A stretch of 64,000 nucleotides of DNA, from assembly GCA_963931925.1 (NCBI GenBank), contig OZ007580.1:2830690-2894689 (forward strand). Reading direction: 5' to 3'. This DNA comes from Onchidella celtica (taxonomy: Eukaryota; Mollusca; Gastropoda; Systellommatophora; Onchidiidae). This document shows, in pieces, positions 33,677 to 44,467 of this stretch. How positions within the stretch are numbered: the stretch's first letter is position 1; each line of letters opens with the position of its first letter. The position numbers and the translations under genes were made by a program. The notes below the pieces were generated by a model, which did not search any database, was not told where the DNA came from, and saw only the letters and a list, made by a program, of their open reading frames with translations.

Positions 33677-35340
33677 TGTTTGGTGAATCTGCATGTGACT
33701 GACCCTACTTGACTGCCGCACATTCATAGAATCATCTTCAGTTTGAAAGTAAACTGCGTTGAAAATTTCACCTGAATCGATGGAAAAATGAAACCTTCAA
33801 CCGTGCCACCTGTATGGTCACCTGCAGGGGCGAAGCGTGGCCCTCTGCAGAGGGTAATCAGAATTTAAGCTAGTAAGATCCTCAAATAGGACGTATCGCT
33901 ACATCATATGTACATAATTATAAATGCAGCGACTAAAACAATGAAACGGTTGCTAGGCACTGCAAAAATCTGAAGAGCGGACTATTCTTGTCAACAGGAC
34001 AGGAATGCAGCAATTTACAAGCCAAACTAATCTGAAAAACTATTCATTCATACTAACAGACTTATAAACGCATATTTTTCACCCATTTTTAAAAATATAA
34101 TTTGAACAGCACGTTTTCATTGTCATATTCATAGCCAGAGATTTTGTTATTCTACCATCTCATAATGTTTCTCGGAAAGGACCCATTAACATTAAATGGT
34201 AGAAAGTGCTTAAATGGCATCTCTGTGACACAACAATGTGTAGCGATTTCGGAGAAGTGGCTATCTGCCGTTGCGGTTTATGTTCGAGCGACCTATCAAG
34301 TGAATTGATGTTCTTAATACGTTCGACTGATTTTGATCACAGTTATATCTAGATCTAGACTATAATAATTATTATTCTTTGATAGCTCTTGCTGTGCGTA
34401 GAGTAAATTATTCTTAGATTACCTCAAACAAAAAACAAAAAAAAAAGATCCACACAAACTCTTTCACTCTACTCTTTCGATTGGGATGAAAACGACCGCA
34501 TAGTGAAAAACCTGCATAAGTACGTAAATCAGGTCAAACCTTGATTATAAACCTATTTTTTCCCCCCACTATTTTGCTGTCTGCGGCGCCGCTTTGAAGA
34601 AAACAGGCTATGCTCAAGCTAGCTTCTGGGTGTAGTCAAGTCTTCTTTGTCTACAGACTTAGGCCGTAGGATCACAGCTTTAACTTGTCATTCCATCATG
34701 CACGCTGTAACAGGGTGACAGATTCGCAAGGTATACCTAGCGTGGGAAGATAGTTGACGGCGGGGAGACAGAGTTATTGTAGGCCAGAGGGGGAAAGTAG
34801 GGGATGCAACGGAAAGCGCGTTGACACCCGAAAAGGGTAGTGTTTACTTGACCGCCGTACTTGACGATCAGATCACCTGGGAATTGCTTGGGGAGTAGAG
34901 ATGCTTCAATAGTATTTGATGTGGAGTCGACGGGGGTGGCTATTAGGATAACTAATGTACACTCGGTGAGCGTCTTGGGACGCTACCTGGCTGGGTATAA
35001 ATCCCCGAACGCTCCTTCCAACTTCAGACCGCTGAGAGCACTCACCAGCTTCGTGCCGAAGAGGTGACCACAACTGCAACTGTAACTTCGTACTAGTCTT
35101 GTGGGTGGGGAGGGTCAGGGAACCCGCAAACATCCTTTGTCAGAGCGTGGTATCTTTGGTATCTTGTCGGCATTTGAGCTGTTGCTGAGTGGTAAGTTAA
35201 TTGTACGATGTATGTGTATTTTACTTAATGTTCATAATTGTAGAACCTAAATCTAGTGGGTTTATTTTGGTATAACTACTGCCTCTGAAAGAGTCACGGA
35301 AACGCCGTTACATATATGTTACGAAACCTTATAGGATGGG

Positions 35341-36212
35341 TGTCACGAGTGGAGTGAGCGATAGTTAATAATTACGGGGGGAAAGGAGGAGAGTAAAATT
35401 AACGCACGTAGACAAGTAAGTTAAAGCGTGCATGTTGTGAGTGGTGGGGGGTCTGAATGAGGCGAAAGCGCTGTATTACTATCACTGCAAGTTAGAAGGT
35501 CCTACTGAACGGACGCTAGTAAGAGCCCAGCGGGCGAACATAAGGGGAGCAGTCGGAAGACGGATGAGAGTGTTTTTTCCAGTGATGACTGGTGTCGGGG
35601 ACGGGCTAAAGAGCCGCCTCGGTGAGCACAGGGGATAGGCCAGCATAGGGCCGGAGGCCACACATAGGCCAGAAGTGCGGCTGTCGGTGCAGGACAGTAG
35701 AGGCACATAAAGTCGTGGCAGTCAGGCCACGGACATGGACGTAGATATGAGCGTGAATGTGATAATGTACTATTGCCATGTTGATGGGCTATTGAAATGA
35801 TAATGTGCTATTGCCATGTTGATGGGCTATTGAAATGATAATGTGCTATTGCCCTGCTGAGGTGCTAGTGGAATGCTAAAGTGTATGACAATAGGAAGGT
35901 GATATTGAGAGACTGCGGTGCCAGTGAATTATTAATGTGCTATTAAGACCCTGAGGGGAGAGGCTGAGGCCGAAGTGCCTTTAGGAAGTAACTACCGGGT
36001 TGTGGATCCGAGGAAGAGTGCATGTGAGAATAAGGCCGTTGTACGGCAGTTAATTTCAATAATATAATGTATGTAATTGCGCTATTATCTGTATAATTAT
36101 GTTTAATAAATGTGTGAGTCTGATGGGTTGTTCTGTTAAGTGTTAAACTTGTTCGTTCGTGATTGTTGTCCTGTCATAACTTATTACATCTCCCAGTCTG
36201 GGATTTGTGACA
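35341..36212 (+). repeat. 5' LTR (A2), short form
   Basis: 872 bp, TG...CA ends. AATAAA at 36105-36110, about 100 bp before its end. The junction 35591/35592 reads ACTG|GTGTCGG, where long-form LTRs carry a 313-319 bp GT...AG segment. Confidence 0.95.
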
Positions 36213-36213
36213 T

Positions 36214-36227
36214 TGGGGGCTCGTCCG
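36214..36227 (+). other. primer binding site, tRNA-Pro type
   Basis: TGGGGGCTCGTCCG starts two bases after the 5' LTR. It is identical to the first 14 bases of the tRNA-Pro primer site known from gammaretroviruses. The 60-kb copy has the same first 13 bases. Confidence 0.8.
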
Positions 36228-37213
36228 TTGTGACTCGCACATTTTCATAATATTTAGTTCTAGTTAGTTAGTAGGTATTTTTCAGTGGGCATTTGTTACT
36301 TTAGTTTTGTCCACGTAATACTTATCTTGTGGTAGGAATTTGTGTTGTCTTTGTTCGTGGGATGAATGGAAATTTTATGATGATATGATTTATGTATATT
36401 GATGAATATGTATTGATGCATGTATTGCTATAAATATGTACTAATGTGTACTTAAACTTTCAGAGAGACAGTGTGTGTGCGTGCAGCCTGAGGATACAGG
36501 CAGCCAGAGCTCCGATTAAGGGGAGGACTTAAACTCATAAGGCTGAAAGTTAAGTGAAACTGAAATTTTGTACCCTGGATTGAGGGCTGTCTGTTCTTCT
36601 GTCTTTTTCCGCTGATTTTCTATTTTTGTCGTAATCGATTATACGGGCGGTGGCGCGGGTTTGCTGTGGTGAACTTAGTTTATCCTTTTAAAAAAAAGGT
36701 GTGGGAAACTTGGAACTTCGTTCATCACAGTGAACAGTTCTATAGGGACCTGTAATTTTGTTTAGTTGTAGCGTCGATATCTTCTCTGTTCTGCAGGAAG
36801 ACGTATTCTCTTGTCCCTCTTTCTTCCCTATCTGTAGATACGTTCTTTTTTTTCAGACTCTGTTCTTGTTCGTACCTTGTAGTGTAATCGGCGTAGTTAG
36901 GTTGCATTTTTTTTCCATTATATTTTCTTTTTTAGGTCTTTGTCCTAGTCTGGTTCGTTGTCCTTGACGTACTTGTGGTCCTTCTACTGAATTTCCTTAT
37001 TCTTGTCTTTTCTACTCTTTTTTATTATTAATAGTGCTATACAATTAATGAATTATAGAATTAGTTAGGAAGTAGGTAAATTTCTGAATTGTATTTGAGA
37101 CAATTGGGTATTGTTATATCTGGTGTGATCTCAGGTCTCTGGTCGTGTCGTTAGTTATCATACCGACAGGTTAGCCGTTTTTATAATATACACCGTAACC
37201 ATAAATCTGTGAA
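36228..37213 (+). other. untranslated leader of element A
   Basis: About 1 kb, matched by 61161-62105 in the second copy. T-rich with no open frame of note; the small frame near 36758 is not conserved. Presumably carries packaging and translation signals. Confidence 0.6.
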
Positions 37214-40200
37214 ATGGCGGAACTCCAACAATTAATGAAGCTGGGTAAGGAACTTGGCCTGGAGGGAGAGGAGCTACGCGGCTGGATTAAAGAACAGCAG
37301 GCGGATTTGCGCGATGAGCGTGCTAAAGATAGAGAGAGAGAAAAAGAGGCTCAAGAGCGTCAACAAGAAAAAGAGGCTCAGGAGAGGGAGTTAAAGTTAA
37401 AGGAGATAGAAGCTCAAGAGCGGGAGACAGACGCGCGAGTAAGAATCGCGGAATTAGAACTCAAGAAGAATACGCCAACGGAAATAGTTGAGCGGCAGGT
37501 ACACAATAAAGGTGGCGTTAGGATTAAGCTCCCTACGTTCGACGACCGGAAGGACGACATAGACGCCTTCCTTTACAGGTTCGAACTGAACGCACAATTG
37601 CAATGGGGGGAAAATAAGGAATTATGGTCCACGTACCTGGCGTCTCTATTGCAGGGGCGAGCGCTAACCTACTTTAAAGAGCTACAGCGCGAAGACGTGC
37701 AAGATTACGATAAGCTGAAGGCTTTGCTGCTTCGCCGATTTGCGCGTACCGAGGAATATTTCCGGGAGCAGTTTAGGCGAGCACGTGCGGATACCAGGGA
37801 GGACTTTGCTGCCTTCGTCGCGAGATTGACGGAATATTTCGCGAACTGGGTAGACTTGGCGCATGTTGGCGCGGATTTTACTAAATTAAAAGACCTAATG
37901 ATCCGTGACCAGCTGTACGCGTCGTGCCATAAAGATCTGGTGGCTTTCCTGAAAGAAAACGAACCCGCGACGGTGCAGGAGGCGTCTAAGTTGGCGGAAG
38001 CATACCGTACGGCACATCCGTCCAAACCAGTGGCGAGGGCGTACGTCCAAGATGCTGGGTACGTCGCCGTTGTCGAGGGGTCGCCGACAGGACCTAAAGA
38101 CAGGTCGCGTCAGCGTGGTGCCTATAGTGGGCAAGCCCAGGGGCAGCGTAGGGGCTATCACCAATCACCTGCATATGGATCCGGTAAGTTTGACCGAGCA
38201 GGAGGGCTAGGTCGCGGTAATGGCCGGGGGCGATTTGTGACCTTTGCCGATGACCGACGGCATAGGGACTTTAGTTCCGGTCGCGATGGGTCACGGGGAC
38301 CCAGGCCTAGAGCAGCACAGGGAGCGGAGTGTTGGACTTGCGGACGCGTGGGTCACTTTTCACGCGAGTGTAGGGCCGCGAAGTGTTGGAACTGCGGAAG
38401 AGCAGATCACATCAGCGTGAATTGCCCTGCAGGTAGGATAGCGGCGAACGTGGACAGTAGCTCCAGTCCATGTTCCCCAAATAAATTTCATCATGCGGCT
38501 GCGTGTGTTACATCGGACAACGGAGGCGGACAGTATTCTAAGTGTCCCAGTTGTGAGAAGTTATTATCTTCCGGTGTTTTACCTTGTGGGAGAAAGATCC
38601 CCGTTATAAATTCATGTCATACAGGAGGTGGTCTTAGGGTTTATCCGGGGTTTGTTGGGGACGAACCGGTCTCGGTTTTACGAGATACAGGATCTACCGT
38701 TGTGGGAGTGCATAGGGACTGCATTCGGGATTCACAGCTTACAGGTGAGACTGTCCCGTGCATCCAATTTTCGGGGGCCATTGAGAAATTACCCATGGCA
38801 AGAATAGTGATAGATACACCTTTCCTTAGCGGGGAAGTCGAAGCAGTCGTTGGTTGTTTTCCAGGCGCCCAGCTCATCATTGGGAATGTATCACGGGTAG
38901 TTTCCCCTTCCGAGGAGAACGTGCAGGCATGGTCTCAATCAAAAGGTATTGTCTTTTGTGCCGCGGTCGAAACACGTCGACAGGTAGCTGATAAGGATAA
39001 GATTAGACCTTTGGCGACGCCAGCGGTCAACCTAGATATCACGCCAGAGCGCTTGGCGAGATTACAAAGGGAGGATCCATCATTAAACCCATGTTTTGGG
39101 GAAGCGCGAACCGAGAAAACGAGGAAATATAAGAACGGCTCGTCTTCCTTTGTTGTTCAGGCGGGCATTCTGTTCCGTAAGTATGTAACGGTGGCCTCCA
39201 TTTTAAAGCAGGTCGTTGTGCCAGCGTTGCTGATCGCAACAGTATTGCATTTGGCACATGATGTCCCATTAGCGGGTCATATGGGGATAGCTAGAACCAA
39301 AGAAAGGGTTCTTAAAAATTTTTACTGGCCATCGATCCACAGAGATGTACAAGTCTATTGTAAGACATGCAGTGCGTGCCAAAAGACGACGCATAAGGGG
39401 CGTACACCCCAGGCTCCTCTTCAAAAGATCCCCACGGTCTCGGAACCGTTTAAAAAGGTTTCGATAGACCTTGTTGGCCCCATTCACCCAGCGACCGATA
39501 GGGGGAATCGATTTTTCTTAACGGTCATATGTAATGCTACGAGATGGCCAGAGGCGGTTCCTCTGCGGACCATAACGTCTGAGGCAGTCGCGGAAGCGTT
39601 GTTTGCAATTTTCGCTAGGGTAGGAATACCAGAACAAATTTTGTCTGATAGGGGCGCGATATTTACTTCGGAGATGACGAAGGAATTGTTCCGCTTATTC
39701 AGCATACAACCCATCACTACCACCCCTTACCATCCGCAGGCTAATGGCATGTGCGAGAGATTGAACTCGACGTTAAAGTCGATGCTGCGTAAGGTAGCTG
39801 CTGATCGCCCTAAAGATTGGGATAGATATATCCCTGCAGTATTATTCGCGTACAGAGAGGTACGGCAGGAGTCAACGGGATTCTCGCCGTTTGAAATGAT
39901 GTATGGTCGTATTCCTAGGAGCCCAACTGATGTTCTTCGGGACATGATGACGTCGCCATCATCGGGAGACGATGAGCAGATTTCGGTGTTTCAGTACCTT
40001 GTTGATTTAAGAGAAAGATTATCTTCAGCGCGCACTATAGCAGAAGAAGCTTCTAGTATCGCTTCGAAAAGAGCAAAAGACTATAAAGATAGAGGTTCCA
40101 AATTGAGAATTTTTAAGCCAGGAGACAAGGTCCTATTGTTGTTACCTACGGACCATAATAAGTTATTGATGACATGGAAGGGTCCTTATGTTATTGAGCG

Positions 40201-40333
40201 AATTGTTTCGAAGGTAGATTACGCTATCCACATTGATGGATCAGTAAAGGTTTTCCACGTTGATATGCTGCGGAGGTTTCATGAGAGACCAGAGTATCTG
40301 TATTCTCATACTGGTGTTGAAGGACATACCTAA
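37214..40333 (+). CDS. element A Gag-protease-integrase polyprotein, 1039 aa
   Basis: Residues 15-95 are a charged coiled coil. Residues about 100-272 form the capsid, with a SCAN-like C-terminal half (LKDLMIRDQLYASCHKDLVAFLKENEP-type signature). Zinc knuckles CWTCGRVGHFSREC (373-386) and CWNCGRADHISVNC (391-404) follow, then a retropepsin with LRDTGST (D491). Integrase comes directly after: HHCC finger H682, H689, C719, C722; catalytic D752, D812, E848 with 35 residues between the last two; and a C-terminal chromodomain-like GPY module near 990-1020. No RT lies between protease and integrase, and the second copy shows the same joint. Frame open throughout. ATG chosen because the 60-kb copy starts at the same place. 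Confidence 0.9.
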   Translation: MAELQQLMKLGKELGLEGEELRGWIKEQQADLRDERAKDREREKEAQERQQEKEAQERELKLKEIEAQERETDARVRIAELELKKNTPTEIVERQVHNKGGVRIKLPTFDDRKDDIDAFLYRFELNAQLQWGENKELWSTYLASLLQGRALTYFKELQREDVQDYDKLKALLLRRFARTEEYFREQFRRARADTREDFAAFVARLTEYFANWVDLAHVGADFTKLKDLMIRDQLYASCHKDLVAFLKENEPATVQEASKLAEAYRTAHPSKPVARAYVQDAGYVAVVEGSPTGPKDRSRQRGAYSGQAQGQRRGYHQSPAYGSGKFDRAGGLGRGNGRGRFVTFADDRRHRDFSSGRDGSRGPRPRAAQGAECWTCGRVGHFSRECRAAKCWNCGRADHISVNCPAGRIAANVDSSSSPCSPNKFHHAAACVTSDNGGGQYSKCPSCEKLLSSGVLPCGRKIPVINSCHTGGGLRVYPGFVGDEPVSVLRDTGSTVVGVHRDCIRDSQLTGETVPCIQFSGAIEKLPMARIVIDTPFLSGEVEAVVGCFPGAQLIIGNVSRVVSPSEENVQAWSQSKGIVFCAAVETRRQVADKDKIRPLATPAVNLDITPERLARLQREDPSLNPCFGEARTEKTRKYKNGSSSFVVQAGILFRKYVTVASILKQVVVPALLIATVLHLAHDVPLAGHMGIARTKERVLKNFYWPSIHRDVQVYCKTCSACQKTTHKGRTPQAPLQKIPTVSEPFKKVSIDLVGPIHPATDRGNRFFLTVICNATRWPEAVPLRTITSEAVAEALFAIFARVGIPEQILSDRGAIFTSEMTKELFRLFSIQPITTTPYHPQANGMCERLNSTLKSMLRKVAADRPKDWDRYIPAVLFAYREVRQESTGFSPFEMMYGRIPRSPTDVLRDMMTSPSSGDDEQISVFQYLVDLRERLSSARTIAEEASSIASKRAKDYKDRGSKLRIFKPGDKVLLLLPTDHNKLLMTWKGPYVIERIVSKVDYAIHIDGSVKVFHVDMLRRFHERPEYLYSHTGVEGHT

Positions 40334-41144
40334 TGTCGTGTCATTCTTTGACGATATAGCATGTCGTACGTCGACATGGTCTGATCATATTCAGACACTA
40401 ACAGTAATTTTTAAACGATTACGTCATTTTGGGTTAACTGCTAAACCCGCAAAGATGGATTTGGCATGTCCAGAGATAGTATTCTTAGGACATATCGTGG
40501 GTAGGGGTGTTCAGAGACCTGAAGTAACAAAAATTGACAAATTAGTAGGGTTGCAAATCCCTAAAACAAAGAAACAAGTCAGAAGCTTAGTGGGAATTTT
40601 AAATTATTACAGAAAGTTCATTCCAAATTTTTCCTCCTTGTCATCTTCTCTTACTGACCTTACTAAGAAGGGACAACCCGATAAGGTCCAGTGGACGTCT
40701 GAGTGTCAGACAGCATTTGATAACTTGGTGACAGCATTATCATCGTCACCCATTCTGATATTACCCGATTTTCGATCTAATTTTATCCTCAGAACGGATG
40801 CGTCGGACTCTGGTGTCGGCGCTTGTCTTCTACAGGAGAAGAACGAATGTCTCCATCCTGTATGTTATGTCAGTAGGAAGTTATTGCAGAGAGAAAGAAA
40901 GTATTCTGTGATAGAGCGTGAGTGTCTTGCCATTGTGTGGTCCGTCCAGAAATTAGGACGTTATCTCATGGGACGAGAATTTTGTATCCAGACAGACCAC
41001 AAGCCACTAACGTTTTTGTCGAAGAATCGTTCGTCCAGCCCACGCTTGTCTAGATGGGCATTGGCTTTGCAGCCGTATACCTTCGTTATTCAACCAATTC
41101 CAGGAACCAGCAATCATATCGCCGACTACCTTAGTCGAGCCTAG
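40322..41144 (+). pseudogene. element A RT C-terminal part and RNase H
   Basis: Different frame from the upstream ORF. Begins at the RT active-site box (SFFDD, an FxDD variant of YxDD) and continues with HFGLTAKPAKMDLACPE, FLGHIVGRG, GILNYYRKFIPNF, and the RNase H block RTDASDSGVGACLLQ, YSVIERECLAIVW and TDHKPLTFL. It ends in NHIADYLSRA and a stop, 352 bp before the 3' LTR. The palm and fingers before the DD box are gone. The deletion joint lies around 40300-40340 and also breaks the frame. Confidence 0.85.
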
Positions 41145-41496
41145 GGGAAGAGTTCAGGAGCTTATACATCAGAGGACAGGAACATTGACAGGATCTGTGT
41201 GAATGAGTCGACTTTAAAATATTGACAGTATAAATATGATAGGAAGAATGGTTGATAGGTTGATTGGTTTTTGATTCTGTATTAGGTATTGTGTTTAGTT
41301 AGCTATTGATGATGTGATACATATATGCATAATGCAGGGCATATTGATCCCCATATTTTCCCCTGATTCCGGTATTTTATGTGCTAGGGGCATTGGTAGG
41401 CCATTTTTGTGTAGGTATTGCTCACGCTCACTCGTTGACAGTCATCTTGATGCGATTTGAAATTAATTGCATTAATTTTTTTGGGGTGGTGGATGA
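41145..41496 (+). other. 3' untranslated region and polypurine-like tract of element A
   Basis: No coding content. A GGGGTGGTGGATGA stretch directly before the 3' LTR is the likely plus-strand primer, although it contains Ts. Confidence 0.5.
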
Positions 41497-42368
41497 TGTC
41501 ACGAGTGGAGTGAGCGATAGTTAATAATTACGGGGGCAAAGGAGGAGAGTAAAATTAACGCACGTAGACAAGTAAGTTAAAGCGTGCATGTTGTGAGTGG
41601 TGGGGGGTCTGAATGAGGCGAAAGCGCTGTATTACTATCACTGCAAGTTAGAAGGTCCTACTGAACGGACGCTAGTAAGAGCCCAGCGGGCGAACATAAG
41701 GGGAGCAGTCGGAAGACGGATGAGAGTGTTTTTTCCAGTGATGACTGGTGTCGGGGACGGGCTAAAGAGCCGCCTCGGTGAGCACAGGGGATAGGCCAGC
41801 ATAGGGCCGGAGGCCACACATAGGCCAGAAGTGAGGCTGTCGGTACAGTACAGTAGAGGCACATAAAGTCGTGGCAGTCAGGCCACGGACAGGGACGTAG
41901 ATATGAGCGTGAATGTGATAATGTACTATTGCCATATTGATGGGCTATTGAAATGATAATGTGCTATTGCCATGTTGATGGGCTATTGAAATGATAATGT
42001 GCTATTGCCCTGCTGAGGTGCTAGTGGAATGCTAAAGTGTATGACAATAGGAAGGTGATATTGAGAGACTGCGGTGCCAGTGAATTATTAATGTGCTATT
42101 AAGACCCTGAGGGGAGAGGCTGAGGCCGAAGTGCCTTTAGGAAGTAACTACCGGGTTGTGGATCCGAGGAAGAGTGCATGTGAGAATAAGGCCGTTGTAC
42201 GGCAGTTAATTTCAATAATATAATGTATGTAATTGCGCTATTATCTGTATAATTATGTTTAATAAATGTGTGAGTCTGATGGGTTGTTCTGTTAAGTGTT
42301 AAACTTGTTCGTTCGTGATTGTTGTCCGGTCATAACTTATTACATCTCCCAGTCTGGGATTTGTGACA
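41497..42368 (+). repeat. 3' LTR (A3), short form
   Basis: 872 bp, same length as the 5' LTR. By eye about seven substitutions and no indel. The same short joint, ACTG|GTGTCGG, is at 41747/41748. Confidence 0.95.
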
Positions 42369-43021
42369 ATGGGGTCTGTTAGAGAGAGCGTTATTCTTCG
42401 TGGGATACGTGTAAATATCATTAAAACTGTATTGATCGTTTATTCTATTGCCTATATGGGAGCCTATGGAGTATGGGAGCTGCAGCCTGACTTATAAATG
42501 TCAGCGGTTAAATGTATTAATGATGAATATCCGTCATGGAGTAAGTATGGAAGTCATGCCTTCCAGCAGTAGATTAGGAAGTTGCGATTGTTTTTCTACA
42601 GAGGAGGAAGAACAACACCTTCTTGACTTCTCAACTTCTTGTCCTTTGATTAACGACATCGTGGCTTCTTGGCTTCCCGACCTCTTGGTACCTGCCGATA
42701 TCTGTTGATCTAACTGCGCAGTCAAGCCAGAGTAGAGAGGAAGAACCAGTGCCCAGATAGCGCCATACACCCCTAAAGGAGAGGTTTCCTTAATATGCTG
42801 AATGTACCCATGTGTTTTATAAAATGTGCTAGAAATTGAATATTACGAAGCCTTTTAATTATCATGTATTGATTTGCATTGATTTCATTCCATCGAAATT
42901 CACGTCAAATTGTATGACCTATGTTCCTATTATTATTGAATGAATTAATAATTATTGTATAGATAAGCAATACAGATATCGTTTGTTATAAGTTATAGAA
43001 GTGAGTTAGTCGATTACTTAG

Positions 43022-44265
43022 TGTCATGATTCGGATGTTGTTAAAACTCACGCAGAGAGTGAGTTGTTGTTGTTTTACCAGGGCCATGAGAAATTGGCTG
43101 GTGGCCTTGAACGGCCCTCGCGAATTATAGTTGGTGAGTAAATAAATGTAAAGTTAAACTGTTAGAGTCACGCTTGTCGGTTTTAATGTTCGTGATTAAT
43201 AAGTAATGGAGTAGGGGTGAAACAAGGTGGGGATAGTTGACATTGTTAAGTATGACTAGACAAGTTTTTGCACGTTAACTGGCTGGTAGAATAGTGCAGA
43301 CGTATTACTACAATTAAAATGGTGGGAGGTTTCGACCAATGAGATAGCTGAACTAATTGGGCCAGCGGACTAGCACTGCTGGGTAGCCAGATAGTATAAA
43401 ACATCGTGTAACGTTCAGATTTATTGAATACAGACGAGCAGAAGCATCGTGTCGTGATGTATATCCGGTTGGCCAGTACCTGAACTGTGATTTGAAGACT
43501 AGAAGTCCTTGCTAACGGACTGACTGAGCTCTAGAAAGAAAGGTCTGAGTGGGCTGACATTTGAAAGCCCACGCATCGCTATTTTGATGTTCGCGCCTAC
43601 CAGTAGGCGTGACCAATGGTAATATATCTTATTTGTTCAAGCATAATAGAAGATCAGAGATAGAGAGAGAACCACAGCCTCATAGGAAGTCTAGGGAAAC
43701 CCCAGCTGGCGCTCGACGACGAGTGGCCTGTGTTATAGAATTATTTCCATAGTATGATTGAAGTAATATGGCACGTTGTTGATGAATTGAATAATGATTG
43801 TGCATATATATAAATAGTTTTTTTGCAACTGCATAATTACCTACAAGCCGAAGTGTGCTTCTGTAGGCTTGGAACGTACTGGGCCCTCCTAACATTCAAG
43901 CCCATATGATTTAGGGAGAGTTTGCCTGGCGACTGGCCAGTGGCGACTCAACAGTCACTTTAAATTGATATCTAGTTTCGTATAATATACCTATTTGCTA
44001 TTGGTTGCAGTACATCCAATAAGGAACCATAATTACATGAGTATCAATAATTAAGTTAGTAATTAGAATTTATTGCTTTGAATATACCTCTATTGTCTTT
44101 TTTTTTTTTGTTTATTAATATTTATGTAAAACATGGCCTGACCGGCCTGACATATATAGATCCTCTAGTTGTTTAATACTTTTCTTGTGTGGTTGTGTCC
44201 GAGTGTGAGTTAGCTGCCTCTCGTGCAGTCGAGTGCTCCCCAAGACCCTAACTCTGCTCCTGACA
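43022..44265 (+). mobile_element. solo LTR S inside R
   Basis: 1244 bp, starts TGTCATGATT and ends CTCCTGACA, with a TGTCA/TGACA inverted terminus. Flanks CTTAG and CTTAA (43017-43021, 44266-44270) match at four of five. Absent from R at 13 kb. A TATAAAA box lies near 43396 and AATAAA near 43140. No coding. Confidence 0.65.
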
Positions 44266-44467
44266 CTTAATGTGTTTGTGCCGTGCCTATCACGGCTGGT
44301 GTCAGAAGAAAGTTAGTGAGAGGATGAGTGCGTGAAATTAATCCATTAATGTACGGTGTAATAGCAAAGTTTAGCCAAAAGCAATTGATCATTCAGGGCA
44401 TCCATCCTGACTGTTGAGATAGGACTAAGTGCAGAGTGTCAGAGTGAGAGAAAGTGGAAACATCACA

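Larger units (their letters stand above)
35341..42368 (+). mobile_element. Gmr1-like Ty3/gypsy retrotransposon A, complete ends, RT partly deleted
   Basis: 7028 bp with two 872-bp LTRs (TGTCAC...GTGACA) that differ at about seven positions, and a perfect 5-bp target duplication ATGGG (35336-35340 and 42369-42373). A tRNA-Pro-type primer site follows the 5' LTR. One frame encodes Gag, protease and integrase; a second encodes the C-terminal part of RT plus RNase H. The order PR-INT-RT-RH is that of Gmr1-like elements, not of ordinary Ty3/gypsy. RT motifs before the catalytic DD box are missing, so this copy cannot move on its own. Confidence 0.92.
34706..44467 (+). mobile_element. family R LTR, second copy, split by two younger insertions
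   Basis: R sequence occupies 34706-35340, 42374-43021 and 44271-44467, with the ends TGTAACAGGGTGACAG and GGAAACATCACA. It is interrupted by the Gmr1-like element (35341-42368) and by solo LTR S (43022-44265). It carries about 125 bp near 44322-44447 that the 13-kb copy lacks. No matching target duplication is seen at its outer ends. Confidence 0.75.

Noticed and set aside
40260-40340. ATG at 40260 as the start of an RT protein
   Set aside because: The first 27 or so codons are an out-of-frame reading of the integrase end. RT sequence begins only near the DD box after the deletion joint.
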